A stretch of DNA of 5,879 nt from an uncultured Opitutales bacterium (lineage in GTDB: Bacteria > Verrucomicrobiota > Verrucomicrobiia > Opitutales > UBA2995): NCBI GenBank assembly GCA_937920335.1, contig CALGUT010000072.1, forward strand, positions 1 through 5,879. The letters run 5' to 3'. Made by a program: the position numbers and the translations under genes. The stretch's first letter is position 1, and each line of letters starts with the position of its first letter. Positions 4,334 to 5,879 of this stretch are shown piece by piece. The notes beneath the pieces were generated by a model that was not told the DNA's origin, ran no database searches, and was given only the letters and a program-made list of their open reading frames with translations.

Positions 4334-5879
4334 GACCAGTCATCGTTCACGCGTCGCAGCTTGAGGAACTATCAAGTTGGCGTATTTACAGGCGGGGACT
4401 TAAGGAACTGGAGTTACTCGAGGCTCCCCGCAGTGTGTTGCAGGAGTATAAGTTCCGGGCGGCTCGCACCTGTTTTCTGGCGTTCGCGGACATCATGCTC
4501 GACGGAAAGTTGCAGGTGGCGGACTTTCACGAGATCATTGGTTCCGCATTTGAGGATGTTGCCGAACTTCGATATCAGAGACTGATCGTTAGTTGCGCGC
4601 CACGATCCGGAAAGTCGATGCTGTCGCAATTATTCGTGGCGTGGTTGCTCGGTCATGACCAACAGACACAGCATATCGTAGCCTCATACGGACAACAACT
4701 TTCGAATAAATTTCACCGGGGGATCTGCGGTTACCTCCGTCACAAGCACTTCAACCGAGTCTTCCCTGAGTGGACCGGGTTCCAGGCCGACTCGAAGTAC
4801 GACATGCGCGGCGGAGGTTTCATTCTCGCTACGTCTGTTGGCGGGGTGCTGACAGGATTCACCGCCGGCACGCCGTACGAGGACTCTCCGGGTGTTGGCG
4901 CGATGGTTATTGACGACCCGCTTAAAGGGTCTGACTCGAGAGCAGCCTTTGAGGAACTTGATGATTGGTGGGGAGAGCAGGCAAGTACACGTCGTACAAA
5001 CCGCTGGGCGCAACTTGTCATCGGAACCCGATTTGGGGAGAAGGATCTTCACGGGCTGTTGATGGATGGGGACGGACTCTACGATGAGAAAGAGAATCCT
5101 CGGGGGTGGCGGTGGGTGAATATCGAAGCGTTATGTGAGAACGAATCAAATGATGCTCTCGGACGTAAGAATGGTGAGTCCCATTGGCCCGGAAACTCAA
5201 CATTCACTGTTGATATGCTTCTGTCACAGAAACGGATCATGGGGTCCGATAAGTTCGCAGCGCTATATCAAGGCAAGCCAAACGCACAGGAAGGGTCGAT
5301 CATCAAGGCGGGCTGGATTAGCGTCAAAGCGCCGGAGGATTGCCCTGAGTTTGACATCACATATCTGTCATTGGACACCGCGTTTTCCGAGAAGGAGACC
5401 GCCGATGAGAGCGTGATCGCGGTGATGGGCTTCTCAAAGAAGCACAAGGACGACATCTATGTCCGTGAAATCATCAGCGGGCGCTGGTCATTCCCCGATC
5501 TTCTCGCGATGTTACAACAGTCACAGAAGTACTACGGTGCGAAGTTCCTTACCATCGAACAGGCGGCGAGTGGTCAATCACTGATTCAGATGTTGGAACG
5601 CGAAAGCAAGATTCACATCCACCCTTTCAAACCGATTCGGTCGAAGACCGTTCGTTTACAGACTGTGGCGCCGTTGTTCGAAGCGGGTCGAGTACACTTC
5701 ATCGAAGGGGCGTGGACTGACAGCACGATCAAGGAGATCACGGCATTCCCGTTCGTTCCGCATGATGACAGGACCGACGCCATTGTCTGGGGTTGTACAT
5801 ATTACGCATTTCACATGGACGGATCGTCTGGTAATGCGGCGGATTACATGCGAGCTGGTGCCGGACGATCCACCGATCG
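4330..5879 (+). CDS. terL: Terminase large subunit, 3'-partial
   Basis: The motor of phage DNA packaging: an ATPase that pumps DNA through the portal and a nuclease that cuts the concatemer. The frame is open for 516 codons to the right edge with no stop, so the C-terminus is missing. In the ATPase domain, Walker A is APRSGKS (90-96), within VSCAPRSGKSMLSQ. HIVASYGQQLSNKF (115-128) is typical of the Terminase_6 family. Walker B is AMVIDDP (191-197) followed by KGSDS, and LVIGTRF (229-235) is the coupling motif region. In the nuclease domain, YLSLDTAFS (345-353, Asp349), FLTIEQAASGQSL (406-418, Glu410) and VPHDDRTDAIVWG (476-488, Asp479/480/483) give the expected acidic residues for metal binding, so the enzyme looks intact. 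The length already matches a nearly complete Terminase_6/6C protein, so only a short tail should lie beyond the edge. It sits directly after the TerS candidate; portal and head genes normally follow. The packaging mode (cos, pac or terminal repeats) cannot be read from this window. Confidence 0.95.
   Translation, partial: MRPVIVHASQLEELSSWRIYRRGLKELELLEAPRSVLQEYKFRAARTCFLAFADIMLDGKLQVADFHEIIGSAFEDVAELRYQRLIVSCAPRSGKSMLSQLFVAWLLGHDQQTQHIVASYGQQLSNKFHRGICGYLRHKHFNRVFPEWTGFQADSKYDMRGGGFILATSVGGVLTGFTAGTPYEDSPGVGAMVIDDPLKGSDSRAAFEELDDWWGEQASTRRTNRWAQLVIGTRFGEKDLHGLLMDGDGLYDEKENPRGWRWVNIEALCENESNDALGRKNGESHWPGNSTFTVDMLLSQKRIMGSDKFAALYQGKPNAQEGSIIKAGWISVKAPEDCPEFDITYLSLDTAFSEKETADESVIAVMGFSKKHKDDIYVREIISGRWSFPDLLAMLQQSQKYYGAKFLTIEQAASGQSLIQMLERESKIHIHPFKPIRSKTVRLQTVAPLFEAGRVHFIEGAWTDSTIKEITAFPFVPHDDRTDAIVWGCTYYAFHMDGSSGNAADYMRAGAGRSTD

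Noticed and set aside
4684..5052. Minus-strand open frame of 122 codons within the terminase gene.
   Set aside because: It lies opposite the terminase Walker B region, which is clearly coding on the plus strand. Its translation looks like an antisense shadow.

Overview
The window looks like a piece of a tailed double-stranded DNA phage (Caudoviricetes) genome or prophage, most likely an environmental and quite possibly marine phage of a bacterium. The marine guess rests on remembered resemblance of the glycosyltransferase, the small methyltransferase and the fibre-like protein to proteins from marine viromes; no search was run. The decisive phage marker is a terminase large subunit with ATPase and nuclease motifs that runs off the right edge. 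Genes are tightly packed, with 4-14 bp overlaps on the right side. No rRNA, tRNA, insertion sequence, integrase or CRISPR array was seen.

Left part (1-1922), modification genes. A 5'-truncated plus-strand gene encodes a fusion of a GT4-type glycosyltransferase C-terminal half with a class I SAM-dependent methyltransferase. It ends at 1242 and is followed by a convincing rho-independent terminator (1317-1345). Facing it on the minus strand is a second, separate SAM-dependent methyltransferase (1922-1356, GTG start), the only minus-strand gene supported here. The two may act on a glycan or other surface or virion component, but the substrate cannot be read from sequence. This part is visibly richer in A and T than the packaging part.

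Middle (1923-2009). A short divergent intergenic region separates the minus-strand methyltransferase from the plus-strand virion block. It holds a plausible sigma70-like promoter for the methyltransferase and no strong plus-strand promoter.

Right part (2010-5879), virion assembly and DNA packaging, all on the plus strand and probably one transcription unit. In order: a 148-aa fibre-like structural protein; a 402-aa protein whose first ~150 residues resemble small tail-completion/terminator-type proteins and whose remainder is unrecognised; a 67-aa small protein; a 58-aa protein with a terminal CxxC; a 95-aa helical, charged protein in the terminase small subunit position; and the terminase large subunit (first 516 codons, 3' end missing). 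The ATGA overlap and clear Shine-Dalgarno sequences support translational coupling of the last two into a packaging module. Portal and head genes would be expected beyond the right edge.
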